DNA of 10,459 nucleotides from Anaerolinea thermophila (GCA_022729775.1 DZBA01000097.1:1-10459), one strand, 5' to 3'. Positions 1 to 7,514 are shown, counted from the stretch's first letter. Made by a program: numbers and translations. The notes: a model not told the origin generated them from the sequence alone.

Positions 1-1076
1 GCATCCCATAAACTTAATTGACGAACCGGCGCGCCGAGTCCGCTGACGCCCACGCCGATCAACCTCACGGGCTGATTCTGCGTCCGCGCTTCGCGCATGA
101 GTTTCATCGCGGTTTTGAATATTTCGTCATCGTTGTCTGTGGATGTGGGCAAAGTGGTCTGTCTTGTCAACGTGGTGAAATCAGACCAGCGGATTTTTAT
201 CTTGACGGTTTTGCCAGCCAGATCGTTTTTGCGAAGTTGACGCCCCACTTCTTTGGATTGTTCGCGCAATGTTTTTTCGAGCGTCTTTTCGTCGCGCACA
301 TCCACGCTGAAGGTGTTTTCCTGACTGACGGATTTTGTCTCATATTCGGTTGTGACGGGACGGTTGTCAATGCCTTGCGCGTGACTCCACAAGTCCCGCC
401 CGTTTTCGCCGAATAAATCAATCAAATCTTTTTGCTTCCACGCGGCAATGTCGCCGATGGTATGAATCCCCAACTCGGACAAGCGCGCATAGGTTTTCGG
501 TCCCACGCCCCAGAGCATGTCCGCTGGCAGCGGCGCAAGGAATCTGGCTTCTTCTCCAAACGGGACAACGGTCAAACCGAACGGCGGCTCGGTTTTCTTC
601 CCGCTTGATTTTTTCCCGACCTCGGTGGCGATTTTTGCAACCAGTTTATTCGACGCGATGCCAACGGAACTCGACAGCTGCAAGTCATTTTTAATCGCCG
701 ATTGCAAACCGCGCGCAATTTCAATCGGCGGTTCGCGCATGTCGCTAATATCGAGAAAGGCTTCGTCAATGGAAATTTGTTCGACCAGCGCGGTCACTTG
801 ATGAAGTTTATCCATCACCTGCTGCGAGACTTCGCCATATAGATGATGACGCGCGGGGACGATGATCAAATTCGCGCATAATCTCACCGCGCGCGACATC
901 GGCATCGCGGAGCGGACTCCCACTGCGCGCGCCGCATAAGAACAGGACGCGACCACGCCGCGCTCGTTCGGCTTTCCTCCCACCGCAAATGGCTTTCCGC
1001 GCAGCGCGGGGTTTTGCGTCTCTTCAACGGAACAGAAGAAAGCATCCAAGTCCAAATGCAGAATCACGCGCGCCAT
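1..1076 (-). CDS. dinB: DNA polymerase IV (Y-family, DinB), 3' end cut by window edge
   Basis: Error-prone Y-family polymerase that copies past damaged template bases in the cytoplasm. The reverse strand is open from an ATG at 1076 to the left edge, giving 358 residues (E. coli Pol IV has 351). The N-terminus carries the palm motif HLDLDAFF (residues 7-14) with metal ligands D9 and, in SIDEAFLD (102-109), D104 and E105. F14 falls at the family steric-gate position. A helix-hairpin-helix-like segment follows (about 186-212), then the little-finger domain (about 250-345). The visible end QLSLWD (353-358) resembles a beta-clamp binding motif, so the stop codon is probably just outside the window. 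The start lies 6 bases after the sdaA stop with no clear Shine-Dalgarno, so the gene is probably co-transcribed and perhaps translationally coupled. No LexA-like box was recognised. The identification is secure; the exact C-terminus is unseen. Confidence 0.95.
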   Translation of the reverse strand, partial: MARVILHLDLDAFFCSVEETQNPALRGKPFAVGGKPNERGVVASCSYAARAVGVRSAMPMSRAVRLCANLIIVPARHHLYGEVSQQVMDKLHQVTALVEQISIDEAFLDISDMREPPIEIARGLQSAIKNDLQLSSSVGIASNKLVAKIATEVGKKSSGKKTEPPFGLTVVPFGEEARFLAPLPADMLWGVGPKTYARLSELGIHTIGDIAAWKQKDLIDLFGENGRDLWSHAQGIDNRPVTTEYETKSVSQENTFSVDVRDEKTLEKTLREQSKEVGRQLRKNDLAGKTVKIKIRWSDFTTLTRQTTLPTSTDNDDEIFKTAMKLMREARTQNQPVRLIGVGVSGLGAPVRQLSLWD

Positions 1077-1082
1077 ATTCGA

Positions 1083-2285
1083 TTATCGTTTGCGGCGGCG
1101 GTACGCGGCGGCGAGTCCGCCTGTGGAGGTTTCGCGGTAGAGCGAAGGCAGCGCGTGTCCCGTCTCGCGCATGACCGCGACCACTTCATCATACGAGATG
1201 CGATGCTCGCCATCTGTGAACAGCGCGTAATCGGCGCACGCCAATGCCTGCGCTGCGGCGAATGCGTTGCGTTCGATACATGGGATTTGTACCAAGCCCG
1301 CGACCGGGTCACACGTCAAGCCGAGGTTGTGTTCCAGCCCCATTTCCGCGGCGTATTCGATTTGGCGCGCCGTGCCACCCAGCAGTTGAGCGGCTGCGCC
1401 CGCCGCCATCGCGCACGCGACTCCCACCTCGCCTTGGCAGCCCACTTCCGCGCCGGAGATGGACGCGTTATGTTTCGCAAGATTGCCGATCAATCCCGCT
1501 GTGGCAAGCGCGCGCAGTATTGCGTCATCTGAGCAGTTCACTGTCTCTTGAAGATATTTCAAAACGGCGGGCAAAATTCCGCATGAGCCGCAAGTGGGCG
1601 CGGTGACAATTTCTCCGCCTGACGCGTTTTCTTCCGAGACGGCGAGCGCGTACGCCGAGACCAATCCCGCGCGCTGCAATAACGCGCCCGAAAGATTCGC
1701 CTTGCGATGAAACGCCCACGATTTGCGCGCCAGTCCCAGACCGCCGGGCAGGACTCCCTCTGCGCGCAGTCCGCGCCCAATGGCGGATTTCATCACGTCC
1801 CAGATGTTTTGCAAAAAGCCCCAAACCTCCGCGCCTTCGCACGTCTCGACATATTCCCACATGGATTGACCGCTGCGCTGGGAGTGTTCCAAAATTTCGC
1901 GCATGGAATTCATGGCATAGATTTGTGTTGGGGGAGGGCTTTGCGTATCGCGCAGCGCGCCGCCGCCCACGCTGTACACTTCCCACCGCGCAATGGTTCG
2001 CCCATCCGCCGACAACGACCTGAACTTCATCCCATTTGGGTGCATGGGCAGGTACTTTTCCGGCTTCCAGACAATCTCCAGCGTGTTGGATTTGAACACG
2101 CTTTTGATGGCGGCATCTGTTAAATGTCCGCGACCCGTAGCGGCGAGGCTTCCGTATAACGTCACGCTATATGAAGCCGCCAGCGGATTCTGCGCGAGGA
2201 AAATTTCTGCCGCGCGGCGCGGCGCCATCGTGTGACTGCTGGAGGGACCGACTCCGATCCTGAAAAGTTCTTTGATAGATTCCAT
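1083..2285 (-). CDS. sdaA: L-serine dehydratase, single-chain, iron-sulfur dependent
   Basis: Converts L-serine to pyruvate and ammonia in the cytoplasm using a [4Fe-4S] cluster. The 400-residue chain holds both the beta (regulatory-like) and alpha (catalytic) parts in one polypeptide, as in E. coli SdaA (about 454 residues); the beta part is somewhat shorter. The N-terminus has GPSSSHT (13-19), and the alpha part has APTCGSCG (229-236), SGAEVGCQGEVG (277-288) and LTCDPVAG (323-330). C283, C325 and C336 have spacings of 42 and 11 residues, matching the cluster ligands of the characterised Legionella enzyme. The ATG at 2285 gives the expected start (MESIKELFRIGVGPSSSHT). No Shine-Dalgarno is visible. 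A short inverted repeat, GTAAA-ACCC-TTTAC, lies at 2290-2303 just upstream and could be a regulatory site, though this is weak. dinB follows 6 bases after the stop, so the two genes probably form an operon. Confidence 0.95.
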   Translation of the reverse strand: MESIKELFRIGVGPSSSHTMAPRRAAEIFLAQNPLAASYSVTLYGSLAATGRGHLTDAAIKSVFKSNTLEIVWKPEKYLPMHPNGMKFRSLSADGRTIARWEVYSVGGGALRDTQSPPPTQIYAMNSMREILEHSQRSGQSMWEYVETCEGAEVWGFLQNIWDVMKSAIGRGLRAEGVLPGGLGLARKSWAFHRKANLSGALLQRAGLVSAYALAVSEENASGGEIVTAPTCGSCGILPAVLKYLQETVNCSDDAILRALATAGLIGNLAKHNASISGAEVGCQGEVGVACAMAAGAAAQLLGGTARQIEYAAEMGLEHNLGLTCDPVAGLVQIPCIERNAFAAAQALACADYALFTDGEHRISYDEVVAVMRETGHALPSLYRETSTGGLAAAYRRRKR

Positions 2286-2409
2286 AGTATGTAAAGGGTT
2301 TTACAATCTTTCTTCGTGGCTTTCGCATTGAAGACTTTTAGGTTCAAGAAAGTCTTTTACCACAGAGTATTCATGAAAGGGTTTCACCTCGAAGGGATGA
2401 AAAACGTAG

Positions 2410-2428
2410 GTCACGTTTGTAACGTGAC
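2410..2428. repeat. Short perfect inverted repeat (hairpin)
   Basis: GTCACGTT (2410-2417) and AACGTGAC (2421-2428) form an 8-base-pair stem around a TGT loop. No T-run follows on either strand, so it is not a simple terminator. It could be a dispersed repeat or a protein-binding palindrome; its centre is about 130 bases upstream of the sdaA start. Confidence 0.75.
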
Positions 2429-2468
2429 GGTTACTCCCGCGAGAGCGTCATGCTGCTTCAAGCGTTTG

Positions 2469-2530
2469 AACCACAGAGACACTGAGGCACGGAGATTTTT
2501 AAACCTCGGTGTCTCTGTGCCTCAGTGGTT
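2469..2530. repeat. Imperfect palindrome built from CACnGAGn units
   Basis: The left arm begins AACCAC and continues as CAC-n-GAG-n units with an 8-base period. The right arm (2504-2530) is the reverse complement of the same pattern and ends GTGGTT. The fixed CAC and GAG triplets pair across the arms while most of the n positions do not. The centre is A/T-rich (TTTTTAAA). This looks like a dispersed intergenic repeat rather than a coding or terminator element. Confidence 0.75.
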
Positions 2531-2623
2531 TGCTCTTGGTTTTTGACGTGAGTTGCCTTTTTCATATAAGACGATGAGAAATACCAATTAAAAAACTCCG
2601 TGACTTCGTGGTTTGACCTTTTT

Positions 2624-4111
2624 TTACTCCGGGATGCGCTTTGCGAGCGTTGACCATAAGTTGACGCCGGGCTTTGTCTGCGTTTTAGATTGCTCGACCA
2701 GCAGGTCTTTCAAGTCGTTCCAGATGTTCACATTGCTTGCGGATGTTTCGTGAGAGAGGGCGCTCAACCTGTCCCAGAGGTTATCGCTTAACGTCAAGCC
2801 TGCTTTGCGTTTGATGTTTGCTTCATATAATTCCGTATTTTCCACGCGCAATAATTTTCGACTGCGCAGCAGGTCATCGAACGATTTTACAAACTCATCT
2901 TCTGTCAGCGGATGTTCGCGCGAGGGGCGCATCAACTCGATTTGTAAATCATCGTATGCGATTTGCTTCCGTCCGCGCAGCATGGCTTGCATAATCTGGC
3001 GCTGGTGAATGGGAAGTTCTTGCAGCATGTCCGCGAGGCTGAACTCTTTGCTTTCGACGACTTCTTCTTCAACAGGCTTGACAGTTGCCGATTCGAGCCG
3101 CGTCCACACAGAGGCATCTTCGCTGGGGAAGATGCTCCGCAAGTACAGCATGGGATAAACGCCAATGCGATTCCGCAGTGAAGCCATTTCTTCTTGCAGC
3201 GCGGAGATTTGTTTTTGCATATCACCCTGCGTTTTATCGTCTGATAACAGCTGCGAGGTCTTGCGCAGAATTCCCAACTGCGCCTGCACCACCAACAGCC
3301 TTCCAATCAATGTGGCTTTTTGTTTTCCAAAACGTTCCACGATGGGAGTCAATAAAACGCTTGCTTCTGCCAGCCTCAAGACCATGCGGGATTCGCCCTG
3401 CGTGACTTGGTCAGCGATGCCGAGCATTTCATCAATCCATCCGCGCTCTTCTTTTAATCCGCGCTGAATCATGTACAGGATAAATGCCGCGCCGCTGAAC
3501 CCGAATGTGATGGCATAGGTGTAGACCAGCCAGCGTTCCCCGCCGATGCGCGAGACCATGTTGTTAAATCCGCTGTGCGCGGCGATGGCAATCAACATGC
3601 CGCTGACAAAGAAAAGCGCGCGGCGCGTGACGTCCTTTTGAAAGCGTCCCAATCCCAATGTAACGCCGATGATGGAACTGGCTGTGGCGTGTACTAAATT
3701 GGTGGAAAGGGTGCGCCCGGCGGCAATCGAAAGCGCGCTCGACGCGGTGTTGGTGATGTAACCAAAGTTTTCGACGACGGCGAAGCCAATGCCGATGGCG
3801 AAGCCATAAATTGCGCCGTCTACAAAATAGTGGAAGGAGCGTCTCCGCACCAAATAGACCAGCAGCGCGGCTTTGATGAATTCTTCTGTGATGGGGGCAA
3901 CATAACGGATGATATTTTGGCGGTTGATGTGGGCTTCTATCATGAGTAGGGTGTTTGCTTGCGCAGCCAGATAGAAGCTGATAATTCCCCAGCCGAAACT
4001 TAGAATGACAATTCCAATCTGGCTGGTGGAATATAAGTTGCGCGTGTAAATAATTCCAAGACAGATGAGCGGGATGGCGGTGGCAATTAGGAAAGCAATG
4101 TATGTTTGCAT
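2624..4111 (-). CDS. PrsW-family intramembrane protease with long C-terminal cytoplasmic extension
   Basis: Multi-pass membrane protein of the PrsW family (glutamic-type intramembrane proteases; B. subtilis PrsW cleaves the anti-sigma factor RsiW). All four family signatures are present: APITEEFIK (72-80; E76, E77, K80), FAVVEN (110-115), H141 in NLVHATASSIIG, and HSGFNN (179-184). About seven hydrophobic segments occupy residues 1-215. The remaining 280 residues are soluble: an amphipathic helical stretch (about 225-290), a probable coiled coil (about 296-315), an acidic linker (347-356), a helical segment that could be a winged helix (about 365-430), and three N-(L/I)-W-x-x-L motifs near the end. 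Typical PrsW proteins lack such an extension. The start at 4111 is chosen because the first membrane segment follows at once and the next in-frame Met is residue 57. There is no Shine-Dalgarno, and the predicted promoter lies so close that the mRNA may be nearly leaderless. The substrate is unknown. Confidence 0.88.
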   Translation of the reverse strand: MQTYIAFLIATAIPLICLGIIYTRNLYSTSQIGIVILSFGWGIISFYLAAQANTLLMIEAHINRQNIIRYVAPITEEFIKAALLVYLVRRRSFHYFVDGAIYGFAIGIGFAVVENFGYITNTASSALSIAAGRTLSTNLVHATASSIIGVTLGLGRFQKDVTRRALFFVSGMLIAIAAHSGFNNMVSRIGGERWLVYTYAITFGFSGAAFILYMIQRGLKEERGWIDEMLGIADQVTQGESRMVLRLAEASVLLTPIVERFGKQKATLIGRLLVVQAQLGILRKTSQLLSDDKTQGDMQKQISALQEEMASLRNRIGVYPMLYLRSIFPSEDASVWTRLESATVKPVEEEVVESKEFSLADMLQELPIHQRQIMQAMLRGRKQIAYDDLQIELMRPSREHPLTEDEFVKSFDDLLRSRKLLRVENTELYEANIKRKAGLTLSDNLWDRLSALSHETSASNVNIWNDLKDLLVEQSKTQTKPGVNLWSTLAKRIPE

Positions 4112-4125
4112 AATATTATATAAAG

Positions 4126-4154
4126 ATTATAGTGCAAGCGGCAAAATTGGACAA
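4126..4154 (-). promoter_or_regulatory. Sigma70-type promoter for the PrsW gene
   Basis: Reading the minus strand, TTGTCC (4154-4149) is followed by a 17-base spacer and a perfect TATAAT (4131-4126). Transcription would start near 4119, leaving a leader of only about 8 bases before the ATG at 4111. A second TATAAT (4120-4115) lies closer still but cannot serve a leader-bearing transcript. The -35 box overlaps the T-run of the upstream terminator. Confidence 0.65.
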
Positions 4155-4191
4155 AAGAAAAAACTCCCGCCGAATGTATCATCGGCGGGAG
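4154..4191 (-). terminator. Intrinsic terminator of the CAP lipoprotein gene
   Basis: A perfect 10-base-pair GC-rich stem (4164-4173 with 4182-4191) closes an 8-base loop. On the minus strand the stem is followed by TTTTTTCTTTTG. It begins 24 bases after the stop codon of the CAP gene and separates it from the PrsW gene, so the two are probably not one operon. Confidence 0.92.
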
Positions 4192-4215
4192 CGGCATCTT
4201 CGATTTTGAAAAAAT

Positions 4216-4827
4216 CTATTGCGGAGCGCCCAGACTCATAGCCCAATAGGAATACCATGAATTCTTGGTGTCGTTGGGATTGTAGACATATCCAATACCG
4301 ATTTCGGTGAAGTTGGGGCTGAGGATATTATCGCGGTGCGAGGGGCTGTCCATCCACGCGGTCATCACATCCTGCGCAGTGGAATATCCAGCCGCGACGT
4401 TTTCTCCCCACCACGAATATACATATCCCGCGCGGACAATGCGGTCGAGCGCGGTGGAGCCATCGGAGCCATCGTGCGACATGAAGAAGTTACAGCCCTC
4501 GTCGAGCGCGTGACCTTGCGCCGCCTGAGTCAATTGGGCTTGGCTGGTCAGCGCGCCCAAGCCGGCTTTTGCGCGTTCCACATTCACCAAGCGGATGACT
4601 TCCGCGCTCATCGCTGCCGCATCCGCATCTGACGCGGTACATCCAGTGGTGGCGGGCGCGGGCGGTTTATTCACCGCGGAACCGACGAGAGAAGCGTCAT
4701 ACGGTTCATTAGATTGAATGCCGGGGACAGATGCCAGGTCTGGGTTTTTTGCGGCTTTCTTTGCGCCGCCGCAGGCTGCCAAAGTGAAGAGGACAACCAT
4801 CAACAAAAAGTATGCATAGCGTTTCAT
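4216..4827 (-). CDS. CAP (SCP/PR-1, YkwD-like) domain lipoprotein
   Basis: Exported protein with a CAP-superfamily domain; bacterial members are widespread but their biochemical role is mostly unsettled. The N-terminus is a lipoprotein signal with lipobox LAAC, putting the lipid-bearing cysteine at residue 19, so the protein should be anchored to the outer face of the membrane. A flexible stretch rich in Ala and Pro (about 20-62) leads to the CAP domain (about 73-200). Visible motifs are SHDGSDG with H118, GENVAAGYS with E142, and AWMDSPSHRDNIL with H164, followed by FTEIGIGY; H118, E142 and H164 fit the CAP cavity residues. An in-frame ATG 24 bases upstream gives a longer frame, but AAGGAG at 4839-4834 sits 6 bases before the ATG at 4827 and the lipoprotein signal starts there, so the shorter form is chosen. 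Total 203 residues, single gene with its own terminator. Confidence 0.92.
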   Translation of the reverse strand: MKRYAYFLLMVVLFTLAACGGAKKAAKNPDLASVPGIQSNEPYDASLVGSAVNKPPAPATTGCTASDADAAAMSAEVIRLVNVERAKAGLGALTSQAQLTQAAQGHALDEGCNFFMSHDGSDGSTALDRIVRAGYVYSWWGENVAAGYSTAQDVMTAWMDSPSHRDNILSPNFTEIGIGYVYNPNDTKNSWYSYWAMSLGAPQ

Positions 4828-4972
4828 TTTTTCTCCTTGTAACAAATTCAATATGGAATAGATGGGTTTTATTAGGCGGAGCCTATTTTTTTATGTGACA
4901 CAAAACCCATTAACTATGTTGCAAAAAAGCCCTGTAAAGGGTTGTAAATGTAACTTTATTATAGCGCGTAGG

Positions 4973-5148
4973 GCAATATCCTGTAGGGCAATCGCATTTT
5001 GTTTTTTATCCGCCAATCTCCACGAATTTACTCTAATCTTTTTGAAAAAAAATTCGCGAGGATTAGCGCAGATTAGCGGATTCTCAAATACAAGGCTGCG
5101 TTTTGGGCGACCAAGATTTCTAATGCGATTACCCTGCAATATCCTGTA
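4973..5148. repeat. MITE-like element: nested inverted and direct repeats
   Basis: AATCGCATT (4990-4998) and AATGCGATT (5122-5130) form a 9-base inverted repeat that extends imperfectly outward (AGGGC against ACCCT). GCAATATCCTGTA occurs exactly at 4973-4985 and again in the same direction at 5136-5148. Inside lies a second imperfect palindrome (5008-5081) whose arms start ATCCGCCAATCT and end AGATTAGCGGAT, around an A/T-rich centre. There is no coding capacity and no clear target-site duplication. It resembles a non-autonomous dispersed repeat, but its boundaries are uncertain. Confidence 0.6.
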
Positions 5149-5203
5149 TTACAGGGTAGGGGTGAATAGTATAAAATTACCATGAAATTGCCCTGTTAAT
5201 GTA

Positions 5204-5232
5204 TTGAACATTCCTTTAATAAAAGTTATACT
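5204..5232 (+). promoter_or_regulatory. Sigma70-type promoter for the Ig-repeat surface protein
   Basis: TTGAAC (5204-5209), a 17-base spacer and TATACT (5227-5232) give a good consensus match in an A/T-rich stretch. Transcription would begin near 5239, about 72 bases before the ATG at 5312. It may drive the Ig-repeat gene and, by readthrough, the propeller lipoprotein. Confidence 0.65.
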
Positions 5233-5311
5233 ATGGTGGCGTATAGTCAAAAGGAACTTTTTTGTATAGGCTCACGTCATTATTTACGTATTTTTCTATA
5301 TGGAGGAAGAA

Positions 5312-7492
5312 ATGAAAGCGATTTCAAAATTTGTGGCTGCATTGCTCCTGCTTGCATTGATGCTTTCTGTGATGCCCGCAGCGGCTGCGCAACCCGCGCA
5401 AGCAGCGTCATGTTACTGGGCGCAATTCGTCGCCGATGTGTCCGTCCCTGATGGCACAAGTTTTGCTCCCGGCACCCTTTTTAGGAAAACATGGCGCATT
5501 AAAAACAGCGGTACATGCGCGTGGAATACGCCGGATGTTTCGCTCGTCTTTGAAAGCGGCGAGCGGATGAACGCGCCGGCTTCTGTCGCATTGCCGACTG
5601 TTGTGTACCCCGGTCAAACGGTGGATATCAGCGTGGATATGACCGCGCCCAGCGCGGCAGGTCATTACTTCGGCTACTATAAATTCAACAGCGCGTCGGG
5701 CGGCGCTTTTGGTATCGGCTCCACTGCGAACAAATCGTTTTGGGTCGAGATTTATGTAAGCGGAACGCTCGGCACGGGATATGACTTCACCGCAAACGCA
5801 GGCTCTGCCGCATGGTCGAGCAGCGCGGGCGCGTTGACCTTCCCCGGTACAGATGGCAACCCGGCGGGCTTTGGTCTGCGCGTTGAAAGACCCAAACTCG
5901 AAAGCGGAGTTGAAGTTGCGCAGCCCGGTTTGTTGTTTGCGCCGCACAACGTCACCAATGGATATGTCCAAGCCACGTATCCCGCGTTCCGCGTGCAAAG
6001 CGGAGATAGATTCCAGGCGACGCTTGGCTGCGAATATGGCGCCACCAATTGTTATGTGAGTTACAGCCTGAACTATCAAATCGGCTCTGGCGCGGTGGTT
6101 ACATATTGGACCTTCCGCGAAAGATATGAAGGCTTGAACTATAACGTGAATTTGGATTTGAGTCCGCTTGCCGGGCAGGATGTCCGCTTTACGTTGATAG
6201 TGAACGCGTATGGCTCCCCAGCCGGTGACCGCGCTTTGTGGGGCAACCCGGTCATCGCGCGCGCAGGCGGGGCGGTCATCACACCGGTACCGGTTACCCC
6301 TGTGACGCCTCTCCCCATTACGCCGGTTCCTTCGTCTTGTGACCGCGCGCAATTCATCGCGGATGTGACCGTCCCCGACGGCACGTACTTCCAGCCGAAC
6401 ACCGCCTTCACCAAGACATGGCGTTTGAAGAACGTCGGCTCTTGTACGTGGACGAATTACAGCCTGATCTTTGACTCCGGCGAAAAGATGAGCGGACCCG
6501 ACTCCGCGCTGATTCCCGCTTCGATTGCGCCCGGACAAACAGTGGATATCACCGTCAACCTGCAAGCGCCTGTCAACGCGGGTACGTATCGCGGATATTG
6601 GAAACTTAAGAACAGTACCGGCGTTCCATTTGGTATTGGCGGATATGCTGCAAAATCGTTCTGGGTCGAGATTCGCGTTGCGGGGACTCCTGTTACGCCT
6701 GTCACGCCTGTCCCCGTCACCCCGTCTACGCCTGTAACCCCGGTGACTCCCGCCACGCCAATCAGCGGCACGAGCTATGACTTTGTCTCGAATGTGTGCG
6801 CCGCGAAATGGTACAGCGGTTCCGGCGAGCTGCCTTGTCCCGGCACAGATGGCGACGCGCGCGGCTTTGTCCTCATCACCGCGCCTTCGCGCTTGGAAAA
6901 CGGCACAAACGACACGCGCCCCGGCTTGCTCACCTTCCCGCAAAATGTAAGCAACGGATACATTCAAGGAATTTACCCGGCTTATAAGGTCAAGAGCGGC
7001 GATAAGTTCCGCACCATGGTTAACTGTGAATATGGCGCGTCGAACTGCTACGTAGTCTTCCGCCTCGATTATTCCATCGCGGGCAGTTCATCCATCAACA
7101 CCTTCTGGGCATTTGTCGAGCGCTACGAAGGTCAAACTTACACCGCCGATATTGACTTATCTTCGCTTGTCGGGCAGGACGTGAAGTTCATCCTCACCGT
7201 GTTGTCCACCGGTTCCGCCATTGGAGACCGCGCGCTTTGGGTTGCGCCGATTATCTATAACGCTTCGTCCAGCAGCGCGCAGCCTGCTCCGCCTGCGACG
7301 GTGACTCCATCGTTCACGCCTACGCCAACGATGATCACGCCAGTGGCAACGACGCCAGCGGCAACAACGCCCGCGCCGACAACGGCTACGGCAGTCCCCA
7401 CAACCGCAGTTCCCAGCGCAGCGCCAACGACGCCCGTACCAACTACGCCAGCGCCAAGCGCAACGCCAGTCACGCCGACTGTCGCGCCATAA
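5312..7492 (+). CDS. Secreted protein with two NBR1-type Ig / beta-domain modules and Thr-Pro linkers
   Basis: 726-residue exported protein, probably at the cell surface. A signal peptide fills residues 1 to about 30. Two NBR1-type Ig-like domains (34-150 and 342-457) share CxxAQF(V/I)ADV(S/T)VPDGT, KTWR(I/L)KN, PGQTVDI and KSFWVEI; each has two cysteines (C34/C69 and C343/C378). Each is followed by a beta-rich domain of about 165 residues (154-320 and 485-651) with shared FPGTDG/CPGTDG, NG(Y)(V/I)Q, CEYGA(T/S)NCY and GDRALW. I do not recognise a named family for this second domain; it could bind carbohydrate. Linkers made of TPVTP-like repeats follow the first module and the second Ig, and the last 75 residues are almost all Thr, Pro, Ala and Val. 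GGAGG at 5302-5306 sits 5 bases before the ATG at 5312, so the in-frame ATG at 5300 is rejected. No enzyme motif is visible; an adhesive or ligand-binding role is inferred. Confidence 0.9.
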   Translation: MKAISKFVAALLLLALMLSVMPAAAAQPAQAASCYWAQFVADVSVPDGTSFAPGTLFRKTWRIKNSGTCAWNTPDVSLVFESGERMNAPASVALPTVVYPGQTVDISVDMTAPSAAGHYFGYYKFNSASGGAFGIGSTANKSFWVEIYVSGTLGTGYDFTANAGSAAWSSSAGALTFPGTDGNPAGFGLRVERPKLESGVEVAQPGLLFAPHNVTNGYVQATYPAFRVQSGDRFQATLGCEYGATNCYVSYSLNYQIGSGAVVTYWTFRERYEGLNYNVNLDLSPLAGQDVRFTLIVNAYGSPAGDRALWGNPVIARAGGAVITPVPVTPVTPLPITPVPSSCDRAQFIADVTVPDGTYFQPNTAFTKTWRLKNVGSCTWTNYSLIFDSGEKMSGPDSALIPASIAPGQTVDITVNLQAPVNAGTYRGYWKLKNSTGVPFGIGGYAAKSFWVEIRVAGTPVTPVTPVPVTPSTPVTPVTPATPISGTSYDFVSNVCAAKWYSGSGELPCPGTDGDARGFVLITAPSRLENGTNDTRPGLLTFPQNVSNGYIQGIYPAYKVKSGDKFRTMVNCEYGASNCYVVFRLDYSIAGSSSINTFWAFVERYEGQTYTADIDLSSLVGQDVKFILTVLSTGSAIGDRALWVAPIIYNASSSSAQPAPPATVTPSFTPTPTMITPVATTPAATTPAPTTATAVPTTAVPSAAPTTPVPTTPAPSATPVTPTVAP

Positions 7493-7514
7493 ATTTTTAG
7501 TCATCACGTTTTAC

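Larger units (their letters stand above)
2286..2623. other. Intergenic region with repeat fragments, no gene
   Basis: This 338-base gap lies between the end of the PrsW gene and the start of sdaA, both on the minus strand. It holds a hairpin at 2410-2428, a palindromic repeat at 2469-2530 and single arms that look like the same repeat family (ACCACAGAG at 2359-2367 and a rightward arm around 2597-2615). Small open frames here have no recognisable protein content. I found no convincing terminator for the PrsW gene and no clear sdaA promoter. Confidence 0.7.
4828..5311. other. Divergent intergenic region with MITE-like repeat and promoter
   Basis: This 484-base gap lies between two divergent genes. 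It is clearly richer in A/T than the genes. From left to right it holds the CAP ribosome site, a low-complexity stretch, a nested palindromic element (about 4973-5148) and the promoter of the Ig-repeat gene. Open frames spanning the palindrome have no protein signature and are taken as chance. I could not place a convincing minus-strand promoter for the CAP gene. Confidence 0.7.

Noticed and set aside
18..1606. Plus-strand open frames opposite dinB and sdaA
   Set aside because: They are shadows of two well-identified minus-strand enzymes with conserved active-site motifs.
2316..2546. 76-codon plus-strand open frame in the sdaA-PrsW gap
   Set aside because: It covers the CACnGAGn palindrome and a hairpin; the peptide is a translation of repeat sequence.
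2592..2623. Terminator for the PrsW gene
   Set aside because: T-runs are present on the minus strand, but the GGAGT words before them are direct, not inverted, repeats, so no stem forms.
4828..4851. Eight-residue longer N-terminus for the CAP lipoprotein
   Set aside because: AAGGAG is positioned for the ATG at 4827 and the lipoprotein signal begins there; the longer start would put the ribosome site inside the gene.
4862..5185. 107-codon plus-strand open frame across the intergenic palindrome
   Set aside because: It runs through self-complementary repeat DNA, has no ribosome site and no recognisable protein features.
5408..6967. Long minus-strand open frame of 519 codons opposite the Ig-repeat gene
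   Set aside because: Its translation has no domain, signal or hydrophobic pattern and it mirrors the repeat structure of the plus-strand gene, which has clear domains, a signal peptide and a ribosome site.
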